NCBI GenBank assembly: GCA_025738555.1
Contig: JAOVFP010000004.1
Coordinates: 3,906,001 to 3,970,000 of the forward strand
Length of the DNA: 64,000 nt
From: Cyathus striatus
Lineage: Eukaryota > Basidiomycota > Agaricomycetes > Agaricales > Nidulariaceae
Direction of reading: 5' to 3'
Shown: in pieces, positions 12,501 to 26,056 of the stretch
Layout of the letters: the number at the start of each line of letters is the position of its first letter
How positions within the stretch are numbered: the first letter of the stretch is position 1
The notes under the pieces: generated by a model
What the model was told of the DNA's origin: nothing
Seen by the model: only the letters and a program-made list of their open reading frames with translations
Databases searched by the model: none
Made by a program: the position numbers and the translations under genes

Positions 12501-13980
12501 CCGCCACACTTGAACTAGGTATCATCATATCTAGTTGCTGATAATGCGGAAGTGCATGCTAACTTGACATCTCGTGACGTAGAACAGATGGAAGCCGACA
12601 TCGAGGGTGCGAAAAACGACTTGCAAGAGGCACAAGAAGGCGTGTCGAGTTTGCAGGAAGAACTTTCCGAAATGTCGGAGCAAGTCAAGGAGAAGGAGGT
12701 CAGTTTTAGTTGAATCTAGAATTGAAGTAATGTGGCTCATAGCTGTATTGTCAATAGGCCGAGCATGCGAAAGCAGAGCGTAAACTCCAAGAGGAATTGG
12801 CTACTCTCAGCAGGTTTGACGCCGAACTGAAAGAGCTCGACAAGGTCATCAAGGAAAAGAAGGCATTGGTCGCACAGGCCGACCTTGATCTGAAACAACT
12901 AGAACACGACATTCAGGTTCTTGCAAAGGAGAAATCCACTGCAGTAAATCATGTTGCAGCTCTAGAAAAGACATACGAATGGATACAAGAGGATAAAGAG
13001 TGGGTGATCTTAATTTGCTTCGACATCCGTGCTAATAGTGCGTCAGTCAATTTGGGAAACCTGGAACTCCGTATGATTTTACAACAACTGATATCCCTCA
13101 GCTGCGAAACAAAGCAAATGACCTAGAGGAAGCGAAAAAGGGAATGAAGAAGAAGATCAATCCCAAAGTCATGAATATGATAGATAAGTAAGTAAATAAA
13201 CACCGGTACCTGGAATAGGCACTAATTAGCTAACTTTAATAGTGTCGAGAAGCGAGAGGCTTCCCTAAAGAAGATGTTGGCTACCGTTATGAAGGACAAA
13301 GAGAAGATCGAGGAGACCATTGAGGAACTCGACAGGTACAAAAGAGATGCACTCCAGAAGACATGGGAAAAGGTCGATCGGTAAGTTGATATCAGCCAGA
13401 TTTAACAAGATTTAACAATAGCATCGCAGTGACTTCGGCGGTATTTTTGCGGAATTATTGCCAGGAAACTTCGCCAAGCTTCAACCACCGGATGGTCAAG
13501 ACTTAATGCAAGGCCTTGAGGTCAAAGTGCAACTCGGATCAGTATGGAAGCAAAGTCTTACTGAATTGAGCGGCGGACAAAGGTTTTTTCTGTTTTTTAG
13601 TTAAGTCCAAACAGTGTAGCAAAGTTCTAACTGCAATTCGCAGGTCATTGATAGCCCTCTCGCTCATCATGGCACTCCTCCAATTCAAGCCCGCCCCCAT
13701 GTATATCCTCGACGAAATTGATGCCGCACTCGACCTATCGCACACCCAACATATTGGCCAACTTTTTAGAACGCGATTCAAAGGTTCCCAGTTTATCGTG
13801 GTCTCGCTTAAAGAGGGTCTATTCACGAATGCCAACGTATTGTTCAGAGCAAGGTTCCGCGACGGGACATCTATTGTAGAGAGGACAGCACAGCGTTCAA
13901 CTTCAGCACTGTACAATGGAGACGAAGATGAGGAAGAAGAGACTCGGGATTCAAGACGAGGAAGACGTGTTCCAGCATGA
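9529..13980 (+). CDS. SMC2: Condensin subunit SMC2
   Basis: Exon 1 encodes [10 protein letters not shown] and splices to [20 protein letters not shown]. The Walker A motif [17 protein letters not shown] follows, then a Q-loop region ([20 protein letters not shown]), two long coiled-coil arms rich in E/K/Q, a hinge around 11390-11920 (DGVYDPSG-type segment, [14 protein letters not shown]), the ABC signature [21 protein letters not shown], and Walker [45 protein letters not shown] is typical of SMC2. More than ten short introns interrupt the gene; several coiled-coil exons are short. SMC2 pairs with SMC4 in condensin to compact mitotic chromosomes. No broken frame is needed. The protein ends in an acidic/basic tail ([15 protein letters not shown]). 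Confidence 0.95.
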
Positions 13981-16438
13981 TGTGATAGTAAAGGGCCAGA
14001 TTCCAGACATATCCGTGTAATAATATTGTATTATCATTTCCATAGGATTGTAATAGCCATTGCAAAACATGCAAGCGCGACGTAAGGCGATAAGCGTTCT
14101 CCTGAATTCCAAAAATCAACATTCAAATACGTGTAGACTGCATGATTTTATACCTATCCTTGCTGATTTGAACAACAAACCGGGGAATCTAAATTTGATT
14201 TATTTCTTCCTTCTGAGATGGTACTGAACATTAATACTCACCCATGTTTGTTTTTGTCGACGAGCCAAGGTGCAACTGAACGAACATATGTGCATGTACA
14301 AATGAATAATAAGATAACTAAAAGCAATGACTGGAAGTTGAAGAGCGCAGACTGAAAATATAATCAGAACGTAGAAAAAACATGAAAAACATGAAACAGT
14401 AGCACATACCATTCTTCCAGCAATTAGAGGAGCGTGAATGTCGTCAAGGTAAAGGAGGTCGTCGCGTCCAACCTCAACGTGTCAATGCATATCAGTATTA
14501 ACGTAATCAATTCCCACAATTCCCAGCTCCAAGCTGTAAGCGTTACTCACATAACGGATAGCGCTCCTCCGTATTTTCTCTACGCATCCTAGCCCTAGGT
14601 ACTTGAATTCTCTAGATCGCCATGTACATCCACAGAATCTATTTGGTGAATGTACTTTTCCATGATTCCCCTTTACTGATATATGTTTCAGGCGTTATCT
14701 ATTAGGTCGGCGGACCCATATGTATTTTGATGCGATACTACAGGTCATGCCTTTACGAATACCTATGTGGACTCTACGGATGGAGGGCCTATGTGGGGCC
14801 AAGCCGCCAAATCTCGCCAGGCGCTGCGCCGAGCAAGCTGTTATTTTTAATATATCAATCCCACGCCTTTCTGGTTCTGGCGCACAATGCCCGATAAGAT
14901 TCGAATTGCAGGGCCACTGCATGCGATATCGTATGCCATTGTACTCTGCACCATTGAGACTGGAGGACATCTCATCGTTGAATGGGGAAAATACTCATTT
15001 AATAATTCCGGCACTATCTCTCGGCCCATGTGGTAATTTTATTCCGCTCTCGGTATCCACGAAGTGGTGTTTCCAGATCGCAGCGTAAGGGCGACCAACA
15101 GGCAAGAAATCACCAAATGGAATAGATTGCTCTTCGCTCAATCTTCGCTAAGTACCAATTCCCATACGACATTGGTCAGTAGCAAGACTCAGATGCAACA
15201 AGATGTTAATAGTGTCTAAGATTAGACACAAGTATCCAATCACAGCTACTGTCTTTAATGGAGGAGATATGAAGGAGCATCTAGGAGCGTAAATGCCGTA
15301 CTGCCAATGCAGACTCCTCGGTTTCCAGATGCATGTGCTACATAACTACCGAATGCTTGGGGACAAATGATGTGGCACATGTTTCTGTTCCTATTGAAGG
15401 CACGACAAGTGGAAGCTGATATGCAAACTGTTGCGTATTTTTCGTAGTTACAATTTGTGTCGCAAAGACCTGAAGCTTGAAGCATGAGATGCAGGTATTT
15501 AATACTCAGTGTGGGACCAATGTCATGAAAACTGCAGTCTGCAGCACTGGACAGTGAGAGTGAATCTTGGGTATTTGATCATGTTTGTTGTTATTTGGTA
15601 TACCTGTGTTTTCTTTACACCTTGCACACAATCGCGACAATCTGAGTGGGTACTTAGCTTTGACTTAGTTGCACTTAGCATATTACCATTTGGCGCTGGC
15701 CGTCAAATGATCAGAGCATGCACCATGTGCACATTACGATCGTGTGCGACTAGTGGACGCAGCTTCTTACACTGTCCAGCTTCTTCCTCATGATTCTCTC
15801 TTCTTGCGGACCAATCTAGCATATCCTCCGGTGATGCGCGCTGTCTAACATATTGTACATGCCCGACCGATGCGAATTTCTTATCGCCTAGGAGAGCGGT
15901 GAACGCACCGGATATGGGGTCCAGCGGAATGGCATTCCTCAATCTGTGTTTTAAAAACAATGACGGGCAGGTCTCAGATCTAACTCACACAGAACCTATC
16001 TGCATTAGCGATCTTGCTCTTATCGGTTCTAGCTCTAGTTCAAGTCTTATGGACGTGCTTCGTAGGGCATAGAGCTTCCATCTACATTTACAGTTAATTA
16101 CCCGGACTTGTTTCCCAACCCAGCATATACAGCCTATTCGCAATCGGCGAGAATTCGGGCCTATAATTCGGGACGTCGCCATGTGAAGCCAGTGCTGTGG
16201 CTGATACGGTTAGACATCTGTGCTCATGGTTCCACTGGAATACGTTCCTGATGGTGTGGAAATGCTCCAGTGTAAGGAATACCCGAAGCAAGATCTGGAG
16301 TTACGTGCTTACGGCAAACAGATCGTCTGCTTCCAGATCAATGAGTCCTTATCTGTGTGGGCCATCCGCCTTGCCTTTATATGAGAAGGTTGCTCCCGGA
16401 GAGAAGAGTCAGGCCTCCTCGCTTCTCCCCTCCTCAAG
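13981..16438. other. 2.4 kb without a recognised gene
   Basis: Between the SMC2 stop and the OPT start. It contains scattered short open frames on both strands (for example minus 15485-15255, 76 codons and Cys-containing; minus 15960-15703, 85 codons). They have no recognised motif and do not join into a convincing spliced gene. Composition looks like ordinary intergenic DNA, with CpG present. It may hold UTRs, an upstream regulatory region for the transporter, or a decayed gene. Confidence 0.4.
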
Positions 16439-19370
16439 ATGTCTTACATCCACGACGTTAAGAATGAGTCGAGCTCAGACATCGAGAAGAACGTCGATCA
16501 GAGTGGGTCTCTCTGCGACTGAGACGAGAATCGACATTAACTTATTTATTCAGAGGATCTTCATGCTTTGGTGGAGACTGAGTTCGATGACCCCAACATC
16601 GACAAGGATGCCGCCATTGCCGGCGTACTTGGTACATCTACAGTCTTTTCAATATATTATCTTTACTTACTCTTTTTCAGAGGATGATTCCCCATACCCC
16701 GAGGTTCGTTCAGCTGTAGCCAATACAGATGACCCGAGCATTCCCGTATCTACTTTGCGCTCTTGGGTCCTTGGTCTCATCTGGGCCATCATCATCCCCG
16801 TAGGTATCTAACCGGGTTCTTGATTCTATCATCTCACCACCTCGCAGGGATTGAATCAATTCTTCTTCTTCCGTTATCCTTCCGTCACCGTTACTGGGGT
16901 GAGTATTAGATAACGGATTTGGGAATTTCGACTAACAGAGACGCCTTAAAGATTGTTGCCCAATTGTTGATCTTCCCCATCGGTCGTTTGTGGGCTCGTG
17001 TAGTTCCCAACGTCAAGGTACTCGGCATTGAGCTCAATCCTGGCCCATTTACCATTAAGGAGCATGTGCTTGCAACTATCATGGCTTCCGTCGGTGCAGG
17101 TAGTGCATACGCAACTGATATCGTCGCCGTTCAAAGGGTGTACTACAACCAAACATACAACTTTAGTTGTAAGTACCTAGAATTTCACTTTGGTTATCTA
17201 TCTTATTTTTTTTTGACTAGATCAATGGATGGTTGTTATGTCGACACAACTCATTGGTTTCTCTATTGGCGGTATTGCTCGGAGATTCTTGGTTCAGCCG
17301 CCTTCAATGAGCAAGTCGCTTTTTGACCTCGTGCTTATGACTTCTGAGCTAACTGTCGCCTAGTCTGGCCCGCTAACCTTGTAACATGTGCTCTGTTCAA
17401 TACACTTCATGCACAGACTTACGCTGGTGTCGGAAACCGCGGAGGAATGAGCCGTGAACGCTTCTTCCTCTACGCCTTCCTTGTTTCTGGTGTTTGGTAT
17501 ATCCTCCCTGGCTACCTCTTCCAGGCGCTCAGCTATTTCTCCTGGGTGTGCTGGATCGCTCCGGACAACATTCCTGTCAACCAAATGTTCGGATATGTTC
17601 ACGGTCTTGGTATGGGTCTTATCACCTTCGACTGGGCACAGATTGCGTACATTGGCTCTCCCTTGCTACGCCGTGGTGGGCGGAAGCGAACATCCTTGCT
17701 GGATTCGTTTTCTTCTTCTGTAAGTTAACAGTCTAACGTTAGTTTACACCCACTGACCAACTATTTATAACAGGGATTCTTACCCCCATCCTCTACGTAA
17801 GTCAAGTGTATTGCCCGATTAAGCAATTCCATTTATAGTCGTTCTTTTAGTACACAAACACATGGGAGAGCAAGTACATGCCAATCTCCTCACGTGGTTC
17901 ATTCGACAACACTGGAGGCACCTACGATGTTACGAAGATTATTAACGATGATGCCACCTTCAACGAGGAGGCATACAAGGCATACAGTCCACTCTACCTA
18001 TCAACGACTTTTGCCATCTCCTACGGCTTGTCCTTCGCTTCGATCACCGCCACCCTAACGCACGCATTCCTCTACTTCCGCAAGCAGATTTGGACACAGT
18101 CAAGGCGGGCCATGCACGAACAGCCCGATATCCATGCTCGTTTGATGTCGCATTATCCTCAGGTTCCCGAATGGTGGTATGCTATCATCTTCCGTGAGTT
18201 AACTTTTATTTGTGTCGTCAACGTACCATCTTACACAGTTTATAGTGGCTATGTTTGCATTCGGAATCATTTCTATTGAAGTTTGGGAGACCAAGTTCCC
18301 TGTTCAATACTTCATCCTTGCACTGGTTATTGGTGTGTATAAATTAGCTAATTTAAATCCGGAATTTAGCTCATGTTTGATTAGCATTTGTATACGTTAT
18401 TCCAATTGGCATGATCCAAGCCATTACCAATCAGCAAGTCGGCTTGAATGTCATAACTGAACTTATCATTGGTTATGCTCTCCCTGGACGTCCGATTGCC
18501 ATGATGTTGTTCAAGACATGGGGTTACATTACCATGGCTCAAGCTTTAACATTCACCTCCGACTTCAAGCTTGGCCATTACATGAAGATCCCTCCCAGGG
18601 CAATGTTCTGGTCGCAGGTTGTCGCCACCGTAGTTGCTGGAACTGTGCAGCTCGGTGTTCAAGCCTGGATGTTCACCAACATTCCCAATATGTGTGATCC
18701 CAAGCAAGCTGATGGCTTCATTTGCCCTTCAACAGAGGTGTTCGGAACTGCCAGTATTATTTGGGGTGTCATTGGTCCAGCCCGCCAGTTCTCCAAGGGA
18801 CAGGTTTACTACGGTACGTTGTTTGTTATTACTTCGTCTGACCAATTCCTGACGAGTATTTACCACTGCTTAGCTCTCACATTCTTCTTCCTTGTCGGCT
18901 TCATCTGCCCTGTTATCACCTACCTTCTAAGCCTTAAGTGGCCCAACAGCTGGCTCCGCTATGTCAACTTCCCCGTTATCTTCTCCGGAACTGGTCTTAT
19001 CCCTCCTGCCTCTGCCATCAACTACGTTCCCTGGGCTATCGTCGGGTTTATCTTCCAATATGCTATCCGCAGGCGTCACTTCTCATGGTGGACAAAGTAC
19101 AACTACGTCCTCTCTGCTGCACTCGATTCGGGTGTTGCAATTTCTGCTGTTCTTATTTTCTTCTGCCTACAATATCCACGTAACGGCACCATCGGGGAGA
19201 ACAGCATCACAACCTGGTGGGGTAATACCGTCATGTGGAACACGGCAGACAGCGATGGCACTCCTCTCCGCACCGTTGCAGACGGTGATTTCTTTGGGTA
19301 AGTTTACTTAAGAATATTGTGCGGGAAAGGGAACTCATGCTCGTTTTCTAGCCCAAGGACATGGGGCTAA
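16439..19370 (+). CDS. OPT-family oligopeptide transporter
   Basis: Multi-exon gene from ATG 16439 (MSYIHDVKNESSSDIEKN). A cytosolic acidic N-terminus leads to the OPT entry motif DDSPYPEVRSAVANTDDPSIP and then about 12-14 hydrophobic segments. Family motifs visible are ELNPGPFTIKEH (the NPG motif), GLGMGLITFDWAQIAYIGSPL, WWAEANILAGFVFFFWILTP, EVPEWW-type PQVPEWWYAI, GYALPGRPIAMMLFKTWGY, HYMKIPPRAMFWSQ, and C-terminal KYNYVLSAALDSGV with NTVMWNTADSDGTP. The last exon (19352-19370) encodes PRTWG, the usual OPT ending. Known OPTs move tetra/pentapeptides, glutathione or siderophore-like compounds with protons across the plasma membrane; the substrate here is unknown. Frame is intact through all introns. 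Confidence 0.95.
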
Positions 19371-20692
19371 TTCTTTCGCCTACGAAAGACCGACCAGGAG
19401 TAGTAATTCCTGGACCGACGATTCTTAAGGTTTTCATTAACGTGCTGTAACGGTTCCATGTAATCAGTGTACTATATATAATGCATTTAGAAACACTAAA
19501 TAGCCCCAGCTTAGCCTTGTCTTAAGCTTTGCCTGTTTCTAATGTGTGAAAGTAGTACTAAACAACATCATTGTAGTATGTGCATTGTGAGACCTGGAGA
19601 TCGTGAGCGATCTGCTACAAATTCATGATACATAATCGCCATCACCGACACAGCGACCTCTGGCACCGCCTCGTACCCCTTCATGCCACTTCGTCTGATT
19701 GCAGTGCTCCATCACGTTCGGTTGTTTGGTCATCTCCAGCTGATATATGCCTCCGGCCGTTCGCCTGGCAGCAGTCTTTCGAGTTGATCTCACACCACTA
19801 CCACCACCAACCAATACTGTCTGCTGTGCAGCGGTTTTCAGAAGCTGGTCTTCGCAACGTTAGGAGCTGGTCTTCATAGTACGGAACACAACAATTGGAA
19901 CCTATCTTTGGACATCCTTCTGGAGTGCTAATAATGTCGATGAATCGTACACGCAGTGCGTCGCCTATCTCACAGCTTGCTTTAGAATTTAGAGTTGAAC
20001 TTTCAACTAACATTGTCTCCTAATCCTCGTTTTAGAACACGTATTACCTGCTATAGCCTTTCTTTGGGCAGTCTCTTCATTGCCTGGGGTCGCCGCAGAA
20101 AGAGTGTGCTATGAAACCATGTGAGCAATCAATATCAATTTCATTGCATTAGCCATTAGGCTAGTGTCTGGGTATCCACACGCAACGAAGGGCCATGAAG
20201 CTTCTTTTGCTTCTTTACGGCCACTCTATAACCCTCTATTTCCTTACCTCCCCGACTGGCCGACCTGCATTCTCCAGGGTCCTGCTTCTCGTACAGCGAA
20301 GCTTATTCGACATGTCCATAGGGAAGCTGTGACCCGAAATGGGAGGTACTTTGTGTTGTCCTCTGTTCAACGGTGAACACGGGCATGGATACAGTGCTGA
20401 TTCCTGAATGAGAGCGAAAGAAATCCTTTCGCTTGGAGTTCTATTATTCAGTTGATATCGTATGTTTCGTCGATGAACAAGCTTCTATGTTCTGGTAGTC
20501 AGTGAGGTTGTGTTCAACCACTTCCATGTGACAGTTAGTTATACGCCGTAATTGCCTGAGTGATTTAATCATTTAATAAAGGAAGTGGCGACGTGCGCAC
20601 ACAAGCGTTACATTCTTGTATTTTCTTATCTATGTTGAGATATGTCATGACGTGCATACTGACGAAAGTTCTTGTTCAATAGAGGTGGTACA
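19371..20692. other. 1.3 kb intergenic
   Basis: Between the OPT stop and the next start. Only short open frames without motifs on either strand. It presumably contains the OPT 3' UTR and the promoter/5' UTR of the small membrane protein. No RNA gene or repeat recognised. Confidence 0.4.
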
Positions 20693-21443
20693 ATGGTCTG
20701 TCGAAACCGCCTTCCGCTTGCCGCCAGAATCGCGCTAGGAATCACTTCGTGTGAGTGGGCACGGCTTTACTCCTCTCTTACTGAGATGCTAACGACCCGA
20801 AAATTCAATTCTATGCATAATTTTAATGATTAATGGTTGTCGATCCTCCTGTCTCAGCCGTCATCTTCTTTCTGGCAATCATGCTGCTGATCTGCGTGGG
20901 CCGTTCTCGGACAGAGTCTCAGGTGTACAATGTGGAAGCAGCGCAGATGCGCGGTCCACCGCCTATTGTTGTCCCCGACTATTCCAATGAGGGGGAATAT
21001 CGTACGCCGTCAGCATACTACGTCCCTCCTCGCAGCCCTGCGTATCCCGCGCGAGCAGTGCCTCATTACGGAAATCAACCCCAGACAGCCCCGGTATATG
21101 GGAGATCTAGCTATGTGCCCCATACGGCCCCTACGAAGAAAGTTACCTTCGCAGATCCTGAGTCTGACTCTGAGTCTGATAGGACGGTCGCCGATGGGAC
21201 TTTACCTGTGAGTTGGTATATTTTATTACATGGATAACCTATCATACGTTTCGCTTCGTGTACCTTGCGGCGGCGTTGCGTTGCTGATGTTTGATGTCTT
21301 CGTATGACGTTGCTTCTTTTCTGTTCTAGGCGCCACCAGGAGCAAATACTGGAATTGCAGCTCCCCAGACTGCGTTTGTGAGCGGACGGTTCCCACGACC
21401 TCTGTACACTGGAACAGGGAGAGAGCCCCATTCTAGGGGCTGA
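20693..21443 (+). CDS. Small single-pass membrane protein with KVTF motif
   Basis: Three exons (20693-20750, 20858-21207, 21330-21443) give 173 residues. A hydrophobic segment (SSVIFFLAIMLLICVG, about residues 19-35) follows a short basic N-terminus, and the remainder is Pro/Tyr-rich and probably cytosolic. A conserved-looking KKVTFADPESDSESD stretch lies near residue 125: KVTF fits the [RK]VxF docking motif of protein phosphatase 1 and is followed by an acidic serine tract. The first exon is short and was chosen because its donor phase restores the hydrophobic segment in frame. No known family; the layout resembles small fungal signalling or trafficking membrane proteins. Confidence 0.6.
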
Positions 21444-21905
21444 ATGAGCTGCGCGGGGTGCCGTTACCGTCGGGACATGGTCGGGGTCAGGAGGTGAAAG
21501 ACGTCGGTAAAGGTCTGAATATTGGATAGAGAGAGGAGACAAGGGGAGGATGGCGAAGATGAAGATCGGACAGGGAGGATTGGGTAATTATAGGACGTGT
21601 GTAGTAAGGCAGTTGTATTCATCCGTAGTAAGGCAGTTTGGTTCCATTTGTATTATGCCGTGAGTGGATGAGAATAAGAGGCGAGGGAGTGTTCACTACG
21701 AGTGGATTACTTATACCTATTGTTGCTGCAGCTGCTCAGCGCCTAGGACATCAGCAGAAGAATAGTGCGGAGTTTTCCGAGTGCCCCTGATATCGTGCAG
21801 GGAGTTGTTGCGTCCAGCCTCACAATCTGACCACTCCCTTTCCTCCTCAGTCCTCCTCCCCTTCTCCTTCCCCTTCTCCCCGTTTTCTCTTCTTTTCTTC
21901 TCTAA

Positions 21906-24900
21906 ATGCCCTCTTTATTCTCCCGTGCTCGCACTGCTTCAACTCCCAACAAAAAACCTTCCTTTCTTTCTTCTCACGACGAGCCTGCTCTAGACGAGTT
22001 TGGCCGTGTCAGCAGCATAGTCTCTAACCGCGGCACCACTTCCACCCCTTCGAAAAAGGACAAGAAGAAGGCTGAAAAACGTAATAAGACTCTCAATCCA
22101 AAGGATTTTCAAGACGACACCCCCATAGTCGAGTCGGTCTTCCCCGACGGAACATTCCTGCCACTTAGCCTCGAGCGACCGAAGCACGATCCCGACGCTG
22201 GCGACCGCCCCAGAGAACAAGATTATGGTTACCTCTGTTACGAGCGACACGTAGTTCTTGGTCTCGAGCAAGCTGCCAGGCTCGTCAATGTCCTCTCCGA
22301 CGAGCTTGAGTCTCGAGGTGGCATCACAACACCATTTATTTTCTCTACTACCGCCCTCGACATTTCATTCCCTGCTATCAAACGTTTAATAAGAGCCTTT
22401 CTTGTCGCCTGTGCTGCTCTTCCGGGCCGCGCATGGGAAGATGCAAACAGGAAATGGAAGGAGGAAGCTCGCTTCGCCGGTCCTCATGAGTTGGGCATGT
22501 GTCTACGCTGGGGGCTCGCTCGGATCATCAGGTCTGTAGGTGGGCAAGATGTGCGCGGCTTAATTTCTTGGGATCATTATTGCGATTTCAGAGACTCTGA
22601 AGCTGGTGAGCACATTCCCTCCAATTCACTGCCTCCGTTATCAGCGCCCCCTGGGGATGTATCTGTCTCCGGGCGCCTATCCTTGAAATTTGCCTTGAGG
22701 CAGTGGTACAAGATGTTCGCACGTTATCATGCACTCATTCTTCCTATCCATTGATACCTCTGCTTCGTTACGAGCAACATAGCTGACTTCCATTTCTCTC
22801 GTCATCCAGCCCTGGGTTTCCCGCCAACCTACTTTGAACATTTCATTCAAGACCTCATTCCGGACTTGCAAACTATCGTTCTCCGTGTTCTTACTCTCCT
22901 GGCCCGTCTTACCGCAAATAGCACTTTATCCGGACATACACCGCCAACACTTTCTCCTCTATTTGGACCCCTTCTATTTGGCCTCGGACCAGCGACACTT
23001 ACCTTCCACCATGCATATATTCACTATCTCAGAGCCGTCAATGCAATGGAGCATATCCTACTCGCCTTCATCAGATGGCAAGATACCCCCGCCATGGCTT
23101 CCAATGGTATATACCCCTCTGGCAGCGCAGCTGCACTAGGTGTTCCTACTCGCCTCAAGGAATGGATCAAAGGATACCCAGGAATGTTACCTTTACTCCA
23201 TCAGCAGAAGAATGCCCGTCCGGAGCCACGGAAAGGGGCACGTACGATTCGCGTCATGAGTGTTCGCCGGAACGTACGGATGTACTCCCCCGATCTTATT
23301 AGAACCGCATCGACCTGGGCTACCCGCAAACCTGGAGGTGCAGGATGGATGCCGAATGGGTTGGCTTCTGCGAAGGAATGGGATCGAATTGCCCCCTGGA
23401 CGCTGAAGCTGCCGCCACGCTACTCGGAAGCATACAAAAAGCGAATGAATATGCCCCCTAATTTCCACCCTGAAGTTAGCCCTGGGACTTATGCCGGTGA
23501 TGGATTAAGCCATACCTCTTCGACATCATCATATGCATCGAATATGTCTACTTTAACCAGTACCACTGCGACCTCCATGTCGGATGATTATTTTGGCTTG
23601 GGAAGCAGAGAAGGGGAGGATAGGTTCAGAAGCTTGACAGACTTGAAATGGGGCGAATTCGAGAGCATGGGCTTTAGTGGGCTCGGTGACGAGAAGAAGC
23701 TCCAATTTGATTTGACGGAGACTGCGAGGACTGTGCGTGTGCTGCTAACTCTTAAATTTAAATCTTTAATGTCGATTATCTAGGAGCGATCTGCGAAGCG
23801 TGCCACGCTTTCATGGAACGACTTTTCCAGCGCCGGTTTTACACGTACCGATGGTTCTCTCAGTGCGACTCTGCAATTTAGTTCGCCTGTTACTCAAACC
23901 GTTAGCTCATGGCCTGCGCAAAACGCGGAGATATCTAAGAAGCTGAAGAAAACCCACAAGTCGCTCCCCGCTTTTGGATGGGACACAGAACCAGTTGTTG
24001 GAAGTGAGGAAGTCATTGAGGATGCCTTTATGGATGTGTTTTGTGACTTGGTGTACGGAGGTGGGTGGATGGATTTAGAGAGAGGAGAAGTGCTAGACCG
24101 TGACTGTAACTGGGCACTGGTGAGTATTAAAAGTTTTTTAGTGAGTTCTGTAAGGTGTCATTGATATACTGCGTTTAGGTTGAGTATAAGTCTTTACCTG
24201 AAGGCCGCTCTACAGCAACAGGCGGATCGGATCCCCGAATATCTTCCACCCTCGTTCTGTTTGAAGAATTTGTTCCGCTCGAGTACCGTCAACAGCTAGC
24301 TGTCACATCAACTACACGCCGCCGGCTTCCGTCTCTTTTTGGTGCAGGAAAGTCGAAACAATGGAAACAGGCAGCAACGCTTAACGGGCGGCCCTATGTT
24401 GTTGGGCATGTTCCTCGCAGCCCGTCCTACCGTGAAGTAGAGTTTGATAGCCTCCTTCGTGGTGGAGGTGGAACCAAAGTTATTTCGCTTGGATCAAAGA
24501 ACGCGTTCACGACCCCAACGAGAGCTCAACCTGTTTCTGATCCACCTGCGGGTACATCCAGGACAATCTCTAAGCCGCTTTATATTCCGGAGGAGAAAGA
24601 GGTTCCGCCTGCTCCTCTAGCAGCAAGGAGTGATGAGATGCATTCTGATTCTACTCACTCAGTGACGTCTCCATCCATGAAACGCATGTCGCGTTTTAAG
24701 TTGCCAGGCGGGATTCCCGTTCCCAGTCCTGGCGGATTACGAAAAACGGGCATGATTCCTGCTGAGTATTCCACAGTGGACTTTGAAACTCGCATGGCAA
24801 GTTATAGTGACGATGAACTGAACGGTGGACAGATGGAGCCGGAGTCGGTAAAGCAGAAGCGACGCGAGTCGAGAGATGACGCTTGGGTAGATATACTGGT

Positions 24901-26056
24901 GAATAGTCACAGCCGTCGTATAGGAGGTCAAGATGCAGAGATGGGAGCAACTGAGAGGCGGAGGGGAATGAGAGGCCGACGATCAGATCCTGACCTTGCG
25001 AGTTTGGAGGTTGCTCAGGTGTTGGCCTCGGTTCAGAATAGGTCACCTTCACCACCCAGTATACTCCATTCCGACCGCGTGGATCGTGACTATGGCATGG
25101 ATCAACACCTCGATGATCTTGACGTTGTAGAGATTGAGACTGTCCCTAGGACTAGCGATGCTCGCAGATATGTCGATACTGATGAAGAAGATGAGGTCGT
25201 TCTTGCGTATAGGGATGAAAGGGATCATGACCAGGAGTCTGAATATCCGGCCGATGAGGATATTGTTGCACATGAACCTGAGCCCGAACCAGAGCCCGAA
25301 CCGGAGCCAGTTGCTAAGCAGCAGCGAAGACTTGGATACTTTGATCTACACCCCGAAAGACGACCTATTGCACAACAAGCTTTAGTAGACGATGATCCTC
25401 GTGCACGCTTGGCTCGTGGTGACGACAGTGACGAGGAAGGTGATAGTGCACCACCACCCGCGGCTTCTTCCGCCATCAGGCCTCTCCCCGTCCCTCCCAG
25501 AGATCAACCGCCTCGAGGACCATCGCCATTAGCACACTCTTCCTCGGAAGATGGTATCATTCCACATCACCCACCCGAAGAGATCAAGAAACCTGAAGTT
25601 GAACGTTCACTTCCCATTCCACCGCAGCGTCCTGTAGCTGTAAATGTTAATATACCCGACAAACCAATAGCCGCTCCTCTTCCATCAAGTAAGACTGCTG
25701 CCTTAATTGAAATGTATCGTGAGCGTGAACGTGGAGGATCCCCTGCGTCCTCTCCCGTGGTACCACCACCATCAACTTCCCCACCGTCTCGCCTTCCTGT
25801 CCGCACTGCTTCCCTTCCCAAAGAAACGTTGCCCTTCCCTGTTACCCCCCAAACGCTGCCTGCTTCTCCTAAACCATCACCAAAAGTTGCTCCTCCTCCG
25901 CCTAAGCCAACGCCTCAACCGTCACCTCCAGAACCCGTGAGCATCGAGCTTCCGCCTCCAGCCCCTTTCGTAGAAACTGGGCGCAATAGCCCTGCACGTT
26001 ATGTTCACGGTGCTCCCTTACATAACGTTCTAGAGGAAGAGGAAGAAGAGGATTAA
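21906..26056 (+). CDS. Msb1/Mug8-domain (DUF1708) protein, cell polarity
   Basis: Four exons (21906-22605, 22810-23732, 23784-24119, 24179-26056) give 1278 residues. After a Ser/Lys-rich start, residues about 60-400 contain the helical Msb1/Mug8 domain (SFPAIKRLIRAFLVACAALP, GPHELGMCLRWGLARIIR, GLISWDHYCDFRDSE, LGFPPTYFEHFI), which resembles a RhoGAP fold. A second conserved block carries WALVEYKSLPEGR. The C-terminal 470 residues are disordered, with an acidic EPEPEPEPEPEP run, DDDSDEE-type patches and many PxxP motifs. Budding-yeast Msb1 acts downstream of Cdc42/Rho1 at bud sites, and S. pombe Mug8 is meiotic; a role in polarised growth is inferred from the family. All splice phases agree. 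Confidence 0.85.

Noticed and set aside
25276..25310. EPEPEPEP run in the Msb1-domain protein as a special domain
   Set aside because: Short Glu-Pro repeats are common in disordered fungal tails and give no functional clue here.
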